The position numbers were made by a program, and so were the translations under genes. DNA of 41,541 nucleotides from Nitrosopumilus sp. LS_AOA (GTDB lineage Archaea; Thermoproteota; Nitrososphaeria; Nitrososphaerales; Nitrosopumilaceae). The stretch lies in contig LFLC01000022.1 in NCBI GenBank assembly GCA_001543015.1, positions 1 to 41,541 on the forward strand. The letters are read 5' to 3'. Every line of letters begins with the position of its first letter. The stretch's first letter is position 1. Below, in pieces: positions 25,487-34,070 of this stretch. The notes beneath the pieces are model-generated. The model saw only the letters and a list, made by a program, of their open reading frames with translations. It was not told the origin of the DNA and did not search any database.

Positions 25487-25813
25487 ATGGAAGAAATACA
25501 AAAAAGACAAGCTGTTTCATTAGCTGAAGTTAAAGAAATTTTGGGTAAAGTTGATGTTGAAGAAATGGATCAAATTCAACGATGGACATATGATTATGTT
25601 TCAAAATTTGTAACAACTGATGCTAAAGAAGCAAAGAATATGAAAAAATTATTGATTAAAGAATGTGAACTAACAGAAGATGAAGCTGTTGAAATTGTAA
25701 ATATTCGACCAACAAGTTTGGCTGAACTACGTTCTTTTACATTTGGTTGGAAAAAACTAATTCTTGCTGAAACCCTAGAAAAAATGCTCAAGATAATCAA
25801 GGAGCATTCGTAA
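25487..25813 (+). CDS. rpo4: DNA-directed RNA polymerase subunit Rpo4 (F)
   Basis: Stalk subunit of RNA polymerase, partner of Rpo7 and equivalent of eukaryotic Rpb4. The 108-residue protein is helical; the HRDC-like C-terminal half reads ELTEDEAVEIVNIRPTSLAE, which is typical. It lies between L21e and DUF655 in the standard archaeal order, with tight spacing on both sides, so it is almost certainly co-transcribed with them. Confidence 0.93.
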   Translation: MEEIQKRQAVSLAEVKEILGKVDVEEMDQIQRWTYDYVSKFVTTDAKEAKNMKKLLIKECELTEDEAVEIVNIRPTSLAELRSFTFGWKKLILAETLEKMLKIIKEHS

Positions 25814-25835
25814 GTTTTTAGGAGAGCATTTCATT

Positions 25836-26402
25836 TTGCATCGGGCACAATTCCCACCTAGAAAATATGAGGAACACGCATTTGTTTTGGATTTTAACCC
25901 TAGAGGAAAATCATCTACTGTACGTGGTAGAGATGGAATAATTGTAACAGGTATTGGAGAAGACCGTCTAACTCTATTGGAAATTCTTGGAGTTCCAAAT
26001 TCTGAATTTGAGATTGGTGAGAAAATCTATATCGGAAAAGAAGGAAGAACTAAAGTTTTATCTGTTTTAGGAAAATTAGATTATGAAAAAATTTCATCTT
26101 CTGCACAAAGTGAATTAGAAACAATTGTGGAAACAATTGTAACTGTTAATGAATCAAAATTTATAGAATATCTAAATAAAGCACAACCACTAACTCCTAG
26201 AATTCATGCACTAGAATTGATTCCAGGAATCGGAAAGACCTACATGAAATTAATGTTAGAAGAAAGAGAGAAGAAATTTTTTGAAAGCTATCAAGATTTA
26301 CAAGAACGAGTTGGATTAAAAGAACCAGTTAAACATATTTCAGAACGAATCATGGATGAAATAACTGGTCAAAGTAGAATGAATATTTTCGTTAAGAGAT
26401 GA
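25836..26402 (+). CDS. DUF655 RNA/DNA-binding protein
   Basis: A 188-residue protein with an N-terminal OB-like part and a helix-hairpin-helix segment (ALELIPGIGKTYMKLMLEER, about 127-146), the hallmark of DUF655. Members are predicted nucleic-acid-binding proteins always found near Rpo4 and KsgA; no activity is assigned to my knowledge. The TTG start at 25836 is supported by AGGAGAG (25820-25826) about nine bases upstream. It overlaps the next gene by 4 nt. Confidence 0.9.
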   Translation: MHRAQFPPRKYEEHAFVLDFNPRGKSSTVRGRDGIIVTGIGEDRLTLLEILGVPNSEFEIGEKIYIGKEGRTKVLSVLGKLDYEKISSSAQSELETIVETIVTVNESKFIEYLNKAQPLTPRIHALELIPGIGKTYMKLMLEEREKKFFESYQDLQERVGLKEPVKHISERIMDEITGQSRMNIFVKR

Positions 26403-27106
26403 TAAAACGAAAATTACTCGGACAACATTTTCTCAATTCACAAACTATCGCAAAATCCATAATTAGTGAGGCTAAAATCACAAAAAAAGATATTGTGTTT
26501 GAATTAGGAACTGGATTGGGTATTCTAACTCCATTATTATGTGAAAAAGCCCATAAAGTGATTTCAGTTGACGCTGATGAAAAACTGATTAGATCTGCAA
26601 AATCTAAATTTTCTGATATTGACAATCTTGTTTTAAAATCAGGTGATGGTTTTAAGGAACAAGATACATTCTCTATCTTTGTCTCAAATTTACCATATTC
26701 TAGGAGTAGAGATGCAATAGAATGGTTAGCACAGTCTTCTTTTTCTCATGGTGTGATAATGGTTCAAAAAGAATTTGCTGAAAAACTACTAGTAAAATCC
26801 TCAAAGAAAAGAAAAGCAATCACCATTACTGCAAATTATGCATTTGAGATATCTACTGTTTTAAAAGTTGGAAAAAATAATTTTTCTCCACCACCAGAAA
26901 TTGATTCTGTGATTCTAAAGATAATTAAAAAAAATACCATGAGCAAAGAACTAGTTCAAACAATTAATAAAATTTTTTCCTATCGACGAAAAACTGTTAA
27001 AAATATTTTAAAACAATTCCATAAAGAAACTTTAATGGATAAACGAGTAGATGATCTTTCGGGGGATGAAATAATTAATCTTGCAAACCAAATTCTTGAA
27101 AAATGA
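26399..27106 (+). CDS. rsmA: 16S rRNA dimethyladenosine transferase KsgA/Dim1
   Basis: Dimethylates two adjacent adenines near the 3' end of 16S rRNA. The N-terminus LGQHFLNSQTIAKSI, the SAM loop FELGTGLGILTPLL and the catalytic NLPYSRS are all present. At 235 residues it is shorter than the ~270 of many homologues, with a compact C-terminal domain. It overlaps both neighbours (4 nt and 26 nt) in the conserved operon. Confidence 0.95.
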   Translation: MIKRKLLGQHFLNSQTIAKSIISEAKITKKDIVFELGTGLGILTPLLCEKAHKVISVDADEKLIRSAKSKFSDIDNLVLKSGDGFKEQDTFSIFVSNLPYSRSRDAIEWLAQSSFSHGVIMVQKEFAEKLLVKSSKKRKAITITANYAFEISTVLKVGKNNFSPPPEIDSVILKIIKKNTMSKELVQTINKIFSYRRKTVKNILKQFHKETLMDKRVDDLSGDEIINLANQILEK

Positions 27107-27617
27107 AGAATATCCTCCATCTGAGGATACTTTTTTCATAGCAAATAATATTGAAAATGAAAAAGGAGAATATGCTTTAGATATTGGTAGTGGTTCTGGG
27201 TATCTTACAAAGTTATTATCTGAAAATTTTTCACTAGTTATTGGAACTGATATTAATTATAAAGTGTTACAACATCAAACTTCTTACAAAACAAAGAATT
27301 TGATCTGCTGTAATGGCTCAGATGCATTACAAATAAAATTTGATTTCATTGTTTGTAATTTACCTTATCTTGCAACTGATGAAATTTTAGATGTTGCAAC
27401 TGATGGTGGTGCAGAAGGATTTGAGATTCCAAAAAAAATCTTTGATTCTATGTGTCAAAATATTAAAGAAAATGGCAAATTTATTTTTGTTACATCTTCA
27501 TTATCAAACTATCAAAAATTAATTGATTATATTCAAAAACTAGGCTTGAAACCACGTATTATTGCTAAAAAGAAACTTTTCTTTGAAGAATTAATTCTTG
27601 TAGAAGCTAAAAACTAG
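27081..27617 (+). CDS. HemK/Mtq2-like protein glutamine methyltransferase
   Basis: A 178-residue class I methyltransferase beginning with the Mtq2 hallmark YPPSEDTFFIANN, then LDIGSGSGYLTKLL and GTDINY. Family members methylate the glutamine of the GGQ motif in release factor 1. The catalytic motif normally reads NPPY but here it is NLPY (in FIVCNLPYLATDE), the version usually seen in adenine methyltransferases such as the neighbouring KsgA. The start may be TTG 27081 or TTG 27096; both lie inside ksgA. The position after KsgA is typical for archaea. Confidence 0.85.
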   Translation: MQTKFLKNEEYPPSEDTFFIANNIENEKGEYALDIGSGSGYLTKLLSENFSLVIGTDINYKVLQHQTSYKTKNLICCNGSDALQIKFDFIVCNLPYLATDEILDVATDGGAEGFEIPKKIFDSMCQNIKENGKFIFVTSSLSNYQKLIDYIQKLGLKPRIIAKKKLFFEELILVEAKN

Positions 27618-28670
27618 TTATTTTCTTAATCTATCTTTTGCGTAAGTGATTATTGCATCTGTCATTTGTGTAGTTGATGCACTTCCACCAATATCCCACG
27701 TAACTGTATTTCCCTCATTGATTACTTGTTCTGTAGCAGAAAAGATTGCATCTCTAATTTCTTTTTCACCAAGATATTCTGCCATCCATGCACCTGATAA
27801 TACAGTAGCAGTTGGATTTACTTTATTTTGTCCTGCAAATTGTGGTGCACTTCCATGTGCTGCCTCAAACATTGCAAAATTGTCTCCCATATTTGCAGAA
27901 TAAATTAATCCAATTGAACCAACCAACCCTGATGCCAATTCAGAAATTATATCCATAAACAAATTCGTACTTACAAGAACTGCTCCATTGAATTGTTCTG
28001 GTGCCACAACCATTTGTTGTGCCATGTTATCAATGTAAATTTCTGATAATTCTACGTTTGTTCCTTCAACTGCCCTTTGAGCTGAATTCCAAAATATTCC
28101 ATCTGTCATTTTTAGAATATTTCGTTTAGTTATTGCAACCATTTTTTTCATATCGTTTTGTTTTGCCCAACTCATTGCAGAATTTAGGAATCTATCACAT
28201 CCTTGTCTTGTAATTTTTCTTATTGCGATTGCTGCATCTTCTGTGATTTGTGTTTCAATTCCTGTGTACAATCCTTCAGTTGCCTCTCTAAAACAAACAC
28301 AATCAAGTTTCCTATCTGGAGTTAATCTGTCATAGGTTTTTGTTGGTCTAATGTTTGCGTATAATTCAAATTTTTGACGTAGCGTTACTGCTACACTTCT
28401 TGGAGCATCTGGAACGGGAATTGTTGTAGTTGGTCCCTTGAAACAACAGTCAGCATCTTCTAAATTTTTCATAGTTGAATCAGGAATGTATGTTGCATCT
28501 TTTCTTCCATTTTTTTCCCACTGTTCTGAGCCTACATCACATAGAATAATCTCTGATTGAAAATTACACTCTTTCAAAACTCTAAGCATTGAATCAACGA
28601 CTTCAGGCCCTATACCATCACCTTTCATAACTGTAGCTTTTTTACTCAAAACTGTAATCATTTGAGGCAT
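27618..28670 (-). CDS. Isocitrate dehydrogenase (beta-decarboxylating family)
   Basis: A 350-aa member of the isocitrate/isopropylmalate dehydrogenase family. It shows GDGIGPEVV near the start, FREATEGLYTGIE (the TEG-Y-x-GIE form found in isocitrate and homoisocitrate rather than isopropylmalate enzymes), the YIDNMAQQMV metal-binding aspartate region, and AAHGSAPQFAGQNKVNPTA of the cofactor site. Isocitrate dehydrogenase, feeding 2-oxoglutarate to glutamate synthesis, is the most likely activity; the cofactor cannot be decided by eye. ATG 28670 or ATG 28661 could be the start. It stands alone, convergent with the HemK-like gene. Confidence 0.88.
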   Translation of the reverse strand: MPQMITVLSKKATVMKGDGIGPEVVDSMLRVLKECNFQSEIILCDVGSEQWEKNGRKDATYIPDSTMKNLEDADCCFKGPTTTIPVPDAPRSVAVTLRQKFELYANIRPTKTYDRLTPDRKLDCVCFREATEGLYTGIETQITEDAAIAIRKITRQGCDRFLNSAMSWAKQNDMKKMVAITKRNILKMTDGIFWNSAQRAVEGTNVELSEIYIDNMAQQMVVAPEQFNGAVLVSTNLFMDIISELASGLVGSIGLIYSANMGDNFAMFEAAHGSAPQFAGQNKVNPTATVLSGAWMAEYLGEKEIRDAIFSATEQVINEGNTVTWDIGGSASTTQMTDAIITYAKDRLRK

Positions 28671-28745
28671 TTATTATTTAATTCTACCTTTGAAATTTTT
28701 TCTATAGTGATGATTTAATAGCTATTTTTTTTCAAATAAACCTAA

Positions 28746-29492
28746 ATGAAAATAGTCCAAATTTCTGATTTACATGTTGGCTCTCAATTTTTACAAGAAA
28801 AATTTGATATTCTAGTTGATGAAGTCAATGAAATAAATCCTGATGTAATTGTCATTACAGGCGATTTAACAAATGAGGGTTTGATGAGTGAATACAAAGA
28901 ATGTAAATCATTATTGACACAATTTAACACAAAAAAAATGATTATCATTAGCGGAAATCATGATTATAGAAATACTGGATATTTATTATTCAAAAAATTT
29001 TTCCCATTTGACACTGTAAATGAGTTAGATGATGATGTTGTACTAGTAACTGTTGGAACTGCAAGACCTGATAGAAATGTAGGTGAAGTTGGATATAGAC
29101 AAAATTTATGGTTAGAGCGAACTATGAAAAAATACAAAGATAAAGTAAAGATTGTAGCAATGCATCACCATCTAATTGCTATCCCTGATACTGGTTCTGA
29201 TCAACTAACTGTTGTTGATGCAGGTGATGTACTTCGAATTGTTTTAGATACTAAAGTTGATGTGGTTTTATGTGGACATAAACACAGACCATGGGCTTGG
29301 AATTTTGGAAAATTAACTGTAGTTAATGCTGGCACTGCAACTTCTGAACGTGTTCGTGGACTCTTTGAAAATACATACAATATTCTTACCATTTCTGAGA
29401 AAAAGGTTCACGTTGAACTCAAAATCGTAGGTGGAAAAAGACTCCCAATTAATGAAATTGTAAGTAATTATGGTCAATTTGAGGACGAGTGA
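28746..29492 (+). CDS. Calcineurin-like metallophosphoesterase
   Basis: A 248-residue two-metal phosphoesterase of the Icc/CpdA type. All ligands are visible in order: SDLHVGS, TGDLTNEG, SGNHDYR, MHHHL and CGHKHRPWAW. Substrates in the family include cyclic nucleotides and phosphodiesters; which one applies here is unknown. The ATG is 25-30 nt after a TATA-like tttaata (28713-28719). It is divergent from isocitrate dehydrogenase and precedes tRNA-Ser. Confidence 0.9.
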   Translation: MKIVQISDLHVGSQFLQEKFDILVDEVNEINPDVIVITGDLTNEGLMSEYKECKSLLTQFNTKKMIIISGNHDYRNTGYLLFKKFFPFDTVNELDDDVVLVTVGTARPDRNVGEVGYRQNLWLERTMKKYKDKVKIVAMHHHLIAIPDTGSDQLTVVDAGDVLRIVLDTKVDVVLCGHKHRPWAWNFGKLTVVNAGTATSERVRGLFENTYNILTISEKKVHVELKIVGGKRLPINEIVSNYGQFEDE

Positions 29493-29524
29493 ATTTATTT
29501 ACAGATTCATTCTAGGCATAATAT

Positions 29525-29611
29525 GCGGGGGTCGCCTAGCCCGGTAGGGCGTGAGATTGCTAATTTCATGTTCGCAAGAACTCGTGGGTTCGAATCCCTC
29601 TCCCCGCGCCA
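29525..29611 (+). tRNA. tRNA-Ser (anticodon GCU)
   Basis: It folds by hand into a tRNA. The acceptor stem is gcggggg (29525-29531) with tccccgc (29601-29607), discriminator G608 and an encoded CCA. The D-arm spans 29534-29550. The anticodon stem tgaga/tttca has the loop ttGCTaa (anticodon 29559-29561). A long variable arm gttc-gcaa-gaac (29570-29581), typical of class II serine tRNA, precedes the TTCGAAT loop. The T-stem has one U-U mismatch. No intron is present. Confidence 0.95.
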
Positions 29612-29647
29612 TTAAAACTTAATAGACGGATTTACGAAGTTTTAGTT

Positions 29648-29809
29648 ATGGGACGAAGAAAAACTCAAAAAATTATTCGAACTGGCCCAAAAAATGCAAC
29701 TACTGGAATGTGTCCACTATGCAAAACAATTGGTAAAATATTCGTTCTTGGCTCACCTGGAGAAGAACGTGCAAAGTGTGAAAAATGTCGTCAAGAATTT
29801 GAATTATAG
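29648..29809 (+). CDS. Elf1-like zinc-ribbon protein, 53 aa
   Basis: A short protein with a basic start (MGRRKTQKIIRTGPK) and one zinc ribbon formed by CPLC (22-25) and CEKC (44-47). This arrangement, with an N-terminal MGRRK-type tail, matches archaeal relatives of the eukaryotic transcription elongation factor Elf1. A generic zinc-ribbon protein is the alternative. The ATG is 26 nt after a TATA-like cttaatag (29618-29625), supporting expression as a leaderless message just downstream of the tRNA. Confidence 0.7.
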   Translation: MGRRKTQKIIRTGPKNATTGMCPLCKTIGKIFVLGSPGEERAKCEKCRQEFEL

Positions 29810-29881
29810 CTCAAAAACTTACCTTCTCATCAACATCTTTACCCATAACTTTTTAAGACAATTTTTTGCTGATAAATAATT

Positions 29882-30052
29882 ATGAGTTCAGAAGCTGAAA
29901 CCATCTATGAGCGTGTAGCAAAACTTGAAGATGAGATTGCATTACTTAGAAGTGAAGTTGATATCATCAAAGGTGCATTAAGAAATAAAATTGCTCGTCA
30001 TGAAATAGATTTGATCAAAAAAGGATCAGAAATTGATTCTATAATAGATTAA
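29882..30052 (+). CDS. Small coiled-coil protein, 56 aa
   Basis: A 56-residue protein with heptad-like spacing (ERVAKLEDEIALLRSEVDII), predicted to form one continuous helix and dimerise. It has no membrane segment or cysteine. A T/A-rich TATA-like tttttaag (29849-29856) lies about 29 nt upstream of the ATG, and its stop overlaps the convergent stop of the next gene by 4 nt. The function is unknown. Confidence 0.65.
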   Translation: MSSEAETIYERVAKLEDEIALLRSEVDIIKGALRNKIARHEIDLIKKGSEIDSIID

Positions 30053-30867
30053 TTTTTTGACTTTATACTTCTAATCAATTCTAAAATAAAATCCACGTCT
30101 TCTGCATTTGGATTTATTTCTAAATATTTATTCAAATATTTCAACGCAACTTCTGGATGAAGTAAACGGTCTTCTAGAATTCCTTTATCTCTAATATCAT
30201 CTGGTGATTCTGGATGAATTGCTAAAACCATATTTACACAACGTAATGCTTTCTCATACACAAATGATTGTATGTAGGAATTCTTCAAGTTTCGAGACAT
30301 TCTTAATAAAATTTGTTCAGGATTCACCTCATCGAGGAATTCTGGTTTAAACTCTATTTGATCACCATAATTTCTATCAAGAATTTCTTGCAAATCATCT
30401 ACATCTAATAATATTCCATCATAAAATGGATCTAAAATCATCTCTTCGTTATACTTTACCAAAACATGTCCTGGAAATCCAACTATTTTTAATTCCAATC
30501 CAATAAATTTTGCAATCTCAACATAGAGAATTGAAATTGTAATTGGCAATCCTACTTTTTTATCAATTACCTCATTTAGAAAATTATTTTTTGGATTATA
30601 GTAGTCATTATCATCTCCACTAAATCCTAAATTTTCAAAAAGATGTTCATTAAGCATTGAAATAAGATATGTTGGATTTTTAACATCACTAACTGATTCT
30701 TTAAGAGATTTACCAATTATGATAATTTTTTTAATATATTCATCTACATCCAACTCTGGATATTCTAATAGCTGAGCAAATTTTAGACATTTTTCAACCA
30801 GATTAAAATTTGGATTTTTTACAAATGACATCCATTCTGCAACAAATGGATCAAATTTTTCTTCCAA
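30049..30867 (-). CDS. SirB1/transglutaminase-like protein with TPR-type tail
   Basis: A 272-residue protein whose centre matches the SirB1 (YchA) family. It has NNFLNEVIDKKVGLPITISI (the conserved 'N.F.eVl..r.GiPitls' block), FPGHVLVKY and LDPFYDG. The C-terminal about 70 residues (YEKALRCVNMVLAIHPESPD ... ALKYLNKYLEINPNAED) are tetratricopeptide-like, as in bacterial SirB1. The fold is papain/transglutaminase-like, but the activity is unknown. The family is mainly bacterial, so past transfer is plausible. The TTG start at 30867 lies 3 nt after the stop of the upstream gene, so the two form an operon. Confidence 0.8.
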   Translation of the reverse strand: MEEKFDPFVAEWMSFVKNPNFNLVEKCLKFAQLLEYPELDVDEYIKKIIIIGKSLKESVSDVKNPTYLISMLNEHLFENLGFSGDDNDYYNPKNNFLNEVIDKKVGLPITISILYVEIAKFIGLELKIVGFPGHVLVKYNEEMILDPFYDGILLDVDDLQEILDRNYGDQIEFKPEFLDEVNPEQILLRMSRNLKNSYIQSFVYEKALRCVNMVLAIHPESPDDIRDKGILEDRLLHPEVALKYLNKYLEINPNAEDVDFILELIRSIKSKN

Positions 30868-30870
30868 TTA

Positions 30871-32067
30871 TTACTGGCTCAATTTTTTAAGATATAGTTG
30901 AGGATCTTTTAGTTCTCGAGTATTAGGAGGAATATCTATCATTTTCTTGAATGTATCTTTGCCTAGTTTTTCATATAGTATTTTTGTAAAGTCTTTACCC
31001 ATACTCTTTCTTACTTGGTACGATGAGAAATCAGTTCCCATGAATGTGGAGAGATAATTTTGGAAATCTTTGTCGTCTTTTAGAATATTCTCAATTGCAA
31101 AACCTGCCATCCCCTCCATTGCAGTAAATGCTGCATGGTGCTGCTGAATTGGAACTAACCATTTTTTGTAAATTCCTAATAATTCTGGTATTAATTCACC
31201 TATTTTTGGGTCCATCTCAACGTGTGTAAATGTCATGACGTCAGGTCCTATCTGCTCAATTAGAAAATGATCTGGATTCAAAAAGAAAAATAGATTTGCT
31301 TTTTTTGCATATGGGAAACCATCAGGGACTGCTTGTAACTGACAATACTCTGATAGTTCATTTACAATTTTTGTATCAAGTGATAGAATGATTCCAGCCA
31401 ATTCTTCATTAATTTTATTTACCTCTTTTGCTGCACTCTTGTTTACTTTTTGTAGATTCTCTTGTGCAGAATGAATGAGTTCTTCTAGTACTGTCATTTT
31501 TACTGCACCAATGTATCCTGAATTCACATCCTCAAAGTTTGATTCGTATGGCTCACCTTTCTTGTGTAGGATGATTTCAGGATATCGTGATAAAATAAAT
31601 TTATTTAGATAAATTTCTCCATTCAGATAATCACCATACGTTGTAGTAAGTTTTGAGATGTATTGGATAGCATATGTGGAATATACAAAATATTTTTTTG
31701 TATCTTGTTGCATCAATTCTGCAATTTTTTTGTAATTCTCTTTTGCTACTGCATTAAATAATTCTGTGACAAATTCATTTGATTTATCATCTGAAAATAC
31801 TTTTCTACCCTTTATTCTCTTTAATTCTTCTAGCTCTGGAAATTTTAATTGGAGATTTTCTGGAACACTAATTCCTAAAAATTTCTCGACTTTACTTTTT
31901 AAAATTGGAAATACCTCATTTGCAATATCCTCTAGTCCTCTAAATTCTACCTTACCTGCAATGTTATCTCGTGCTTTAACTGCAAGTTCTATGATCTCTT
32001 TTTCCTCATCAATTTCAACTGATAATTGACCAAATAGCGCCTCTGCAAATTCTTGATATTCACCCAA
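30871..32067 (-). CDS. Unrecognised 398-aa protein with degenerate zincin-like motif
   Basis: I do not recognise a named family. It is soluble and mostly helical. Near residues 150-200 the order 'GEIYLNKFIL' then 'MTVLEELIHSAQENL' resembles the strand plus active-site helix of gluzincin peptidases, but HExxH is replaced by EELIH, so the first histidine is missing. Further on, FTAMEGMAGF could supply a third ligand-like glutamate. It may be an inactive or altered metallopeptidase; this is inference. The TTG start is the most upstream possibility. It is first in a two-gene unit with the SirB1-like gene. Confidence 0.65.
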   Translation of the reverse strand: MGEYQEFAEALFGQLSVEIDEEKEIIELAVKARDNIAGKVEFRGLEDIANEVFPILKSKVEKFLGISVPENLQLKFPELEELKRIKGRKVFSDDKSNEFVTELFNAVAKENYKKIAELMQQDTKKYFVYSTYAIQYISKLTTTYGDYLNGEIYLNKFILSRYPEIILHKKGEPYESNFEDVNSGYIGAVKMTVLEELIHSAQENLQKVNKSAAKEVNKINEELAGIILSLDTKIVNELSEYCQLQAVPDGFPYAKKANLFFFLNPDHFLIEQIGPDVMTFTHVEMDPKIGELIPELLGIYKKWLVPIQQHHAAFTAMEGMAGFAIENILKDDKDFQNYLSTFMGTDFSSYQVRKSMGKDFTKILYEKLGKDTFKKMIDIPPNTRELKDPQLYLKKLSQ

Positions 32068-32094
32068 GTTGCATAAAATTAAAAAATACTACAT

Positions 32095-32331
32095 TTATTT
32101 TTTCATATCTTGTTGTTGTTTTGAAAGATTAGATACTTGGTTACAACTACCACATCCATTCTTTCTTGTTCCAAACCAGATTAATGCTGATGGCATCAAA
32201 GCATAAAGTAACATAGCGTTTGGAAATCCAAGCAATGAATCATTTTCAGTAATAATTCCTGATAAAATTATGATAAATGTGGTAATTGCTATAATTCCTG
32301 AAATTCTATTTAGCCAGTCTTTGTTATTCAT
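32095..32331 (-). CDS. Small two-TM membrane protein
   Basis: A 78-residue protein with two hydrophobic helices (ISGIIAITTFIIILSGII and AMLLYALMPSALIWFG), followed by a tail with CGSC and a glutamine/lysine end. The CxxC could be a redox or metal site at the membrane face. It begins 3 nt after the stop of the zinc-finger gene, so the two are co-transcribed. The function is unknown. Confidence 0.65.
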   Translation of the reverse strand: MNNKDWLNRISGIIAITTFIIILSGIITENDSLLGFPNAMLLYALMPSALIWFGTRKNGCGSCNQVSNLSKQQQDMKK

Positions 32332-32334
32332 TTT

Positions 32335-32526
32335 TTATCCACATGAATTACATTCAAACTTTTTTTTAGATTTGTGAGCTTTTTCCATATGGCGTAATGT
32401 TCTCTGGGAATCAGAAAATTCCATGTCACATTTTGGACAAATATTTCCTACGACTATCTCTTTTTTTCGTGAAAACAATCCCATAAAACCACTAAAAAAA
32501 GTCCCAATAAAACTATTTTCCCACAT
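32335..32526 (-). CDS. Short C2H2-like zinc-finger protein
   Basis: The frame is open back to 32640, but that would overlap the divergent reductase gene. ATG 32526 gives 63 residues starting MWENSFIGTFFSGFMGLF, an amphipathic segment that might touch the membrane. A zinc finger follows: CPKCDMEFSDSQRTLRHMEKAH (CxxC plus H and H), then a second half-knuckle CNSCG at the end. It is upstream of, and 3 nt from, a small two-TM protein gene. Confidence 0.65.
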   Translation of the reverse strand: MWENSFIGTFFSGFMGLFSRKKEIVVGNICPKCDMEFSDSQRTLRHMEKAHKSKKKFECNSCG

Positions 32527-32578
32527 TGATTTTGGAAAAACCTTAAGAAATAGTTTTTTTAAAAATTTTTGATTAACT

Positions 32579-33145
32579 GTGAATATTGCAATAATTTTGG
32601 GTTCAGTTCGAAGTGATAGAAATGGCGAAAAAGTTGGCAAGTGGGTTGCAAAAAAGCTTGAGAGTAGAGGTCATACCACAATGATTGTTGATCCTATGGA
32701 ATTGGATTTACCTATTTTAGATAGAATGTATAAGGAAATGAAAAACCCTGAACCTAAATTTCAAAAATTACGCGACATGGTTTTATCAGCTGATGGATAT
32801 GTTCCAATAACTCCTGAATACAATCATACAATTTCTGCTGCACTAAAAAATACTCTTGATTATTGTTTAGAAGAATATTTTTTCAAACCATCAGCTATTG
32901 TATCATACTCTGTTGGTTCTTTTGGTGGGATTAATGCAGCACAACATTTGAGACAAATCTTTGCAGAATTAGGCTCACCCTCAATCCCTTCATCTCTTCA
33001 AATCTCAAAAGTTCATGAAACCTTTGATGAAGAAGGTAATTTGTTATCCCCTGAATTTGATAAAAGAATAGACAGGTTTCTTGATGAGTTTGATTGGTAT
33101 CTTGAAGCTTTTAAAACTCAAAGAAAGAATGGAACACCTTACTAA
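32579..33145 (+). CDS. NADPH-dependent FMN reductase family protein
   Basis: A 188-residue flavodoxin-like reductase. The FMN phosphate loop is LGSVRSDRNGEKVGKW near the start. PEYNHTISAALKNTLDY is the characteristic family signature, and SVGSFGGINAAQHLRQI forms the second flavin contact. Relatives reduce FMN or quinones with NAD(P)H. The GTG start at 32579 gives the conserved MNIAIILGS. It is divergent from the zinc-finger gene. Confidence 0.92.
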   Translation: MNIAIILGSVRSDRNGEKVGKWVAKKLESRGHTTMIVDPMELDLPILDRMYKEMKNPEPKFQKLRDMVLSADGYVPITPEYNHTISAALKNTLDYCLEEYFFKPSAIVSYSVGSFGGINAAQHLRQIFAELGSPSIPSSLQISKVHETFDEEGNLLSPEFDKRIDRFLDEFDWYLEAFKTQRKNGTPY

Positions 33146-33206
33146 TTTAATGAATTTTTCCACATAGTAGCTTGGTATAATAGTCCCAATTCTCAACAAT
33201 TGATAC

Positions 33207-34070
33207 TTGTCTAAATATCAAAATCCTCAAATGAAAGCACCAGGCGGTCTTGTAAAGGGGGTTATGATTGGAATTATTGTTTTAATATTAATTGGTGTAA
33301 TTGCAGCATCCGCTGTTCAAATTGTAGATGCAGGAAATAGAGGTGTTCTATTAAATTGGAACGCAGTTAATTTAGACAATGCACCATTATCTGAAGGGTT
33401 ACACTTTGTAACACCATTTGCAGACTCTGTAGTTCAATTAGAAGTTAGAACATTGAAATTTGTAAAAGCAACATCTGCAGCATCAAAAGACCTTCAGACA
33501 GTATCAACTGAAATTACAGTAAACTATAATCCTACCCCTGAAAGAGTTCACTATTTGTATAAGGAAATAGGATTGGATTATGAAAATAGAGTAATTTCAC
33601 CAACTGTAGAGGAGGTTGTAAAACAAGTCACTGCAAACTATAATGCAGAAGAATTAATCACAAAAAGACCTCAAGTAAAACAAGACATTACAGAACAGAT
33701 TAGCGAACGTTTGAATGCTTTTAATATTGACACTCAAATCGTATCAATCACTGACTTTCAATTTTCAGCATTATTTGCTCAAGCAATCGAACAAAAAGTA
33801 GAAGCAGAACAAAAAGCATTCAAAGCAGAAAATGATTTGAAAAGAATTGAAGTCGAAGCAAGACAACACGAAGCACAAGCAGTAGGTATTGCTGCAGCAA
33901 ACATTGCACAAGCAAATGGTGAGGCAGAAGCAATTACAATTATCAATCAAGCATTATCAAATAATCCACACTACTTAGAGTGGCTCAAAACTCAAGCATG
34001 GGATGGTAAATTACCTCTAGTCGTCGGTGAAGGCGGAACACCATTCATTTCAATCCCAGTAGCACCTTAA
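33207..34070 (+). CDS. SPFH/prohibitin-family membrane protein
   Basis: A 287-residue protein with one N-terminal membrane helix (MIGIIVLILIGVIAASAVQI), then an SPFH domain (IVDAGNRGVLLNWNAV, GLHFVTPFADSVVQLEVRTLKF) and a C-terminal coiled coil rich in EAEQKAFKAEND, as in prohibitins. Such proteins form ring-shaped membrane scaffolds. The TTG start at 33207 lies about 28 nt after TATA-like tataata (33176-33182), supporting a leaderless start; ATG 33231 is the alternative. The last codons are caught in the 62-bp repeat; the downstream copy encodes VAPK-stop whereas this gene ends VAP-stop. Confidence 0.93.
   Translation: MSKYQNPQMKAPGGLVKGVMIGIIVLILIGVIAASAVQIVDAGNRGVLLNWNAVNLDNAPLSEGLHFVTPFADSVVQLEVRTLKFVKATSAASKDLQTVSTEITVNYNPTPERVHYLYKEIGLDYENRVISPTVEEVVKQVTANYNAEELITKRPQVKQDITEQISERLNAFNIDTQIVSITDFQFSALFAQAIEQKVEAEQKAFKAENDLKRIEVEARQHEAQAVGIAAANIAQANGEAEAITIINQALSNNPHYLEWLKTQAWDGKLPLVVGEGGTPFISIPVAP

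Noticed and set aside
29694-29879. Plus-strand 61-aa frame overlapping the Elf1-like gene
   Set aside because: It overlaps the zinc-ribbon gene in another frame; the zinc-ribbon reading has paired CxxC motifs and a well-placed TATA box.
32527-32640. N-terminal extension of the zinc-finger protein
   Set aside because: It would overlap the divergent FMN reductase gene by about 60 bases; ATG 32526 gives a compact protein.
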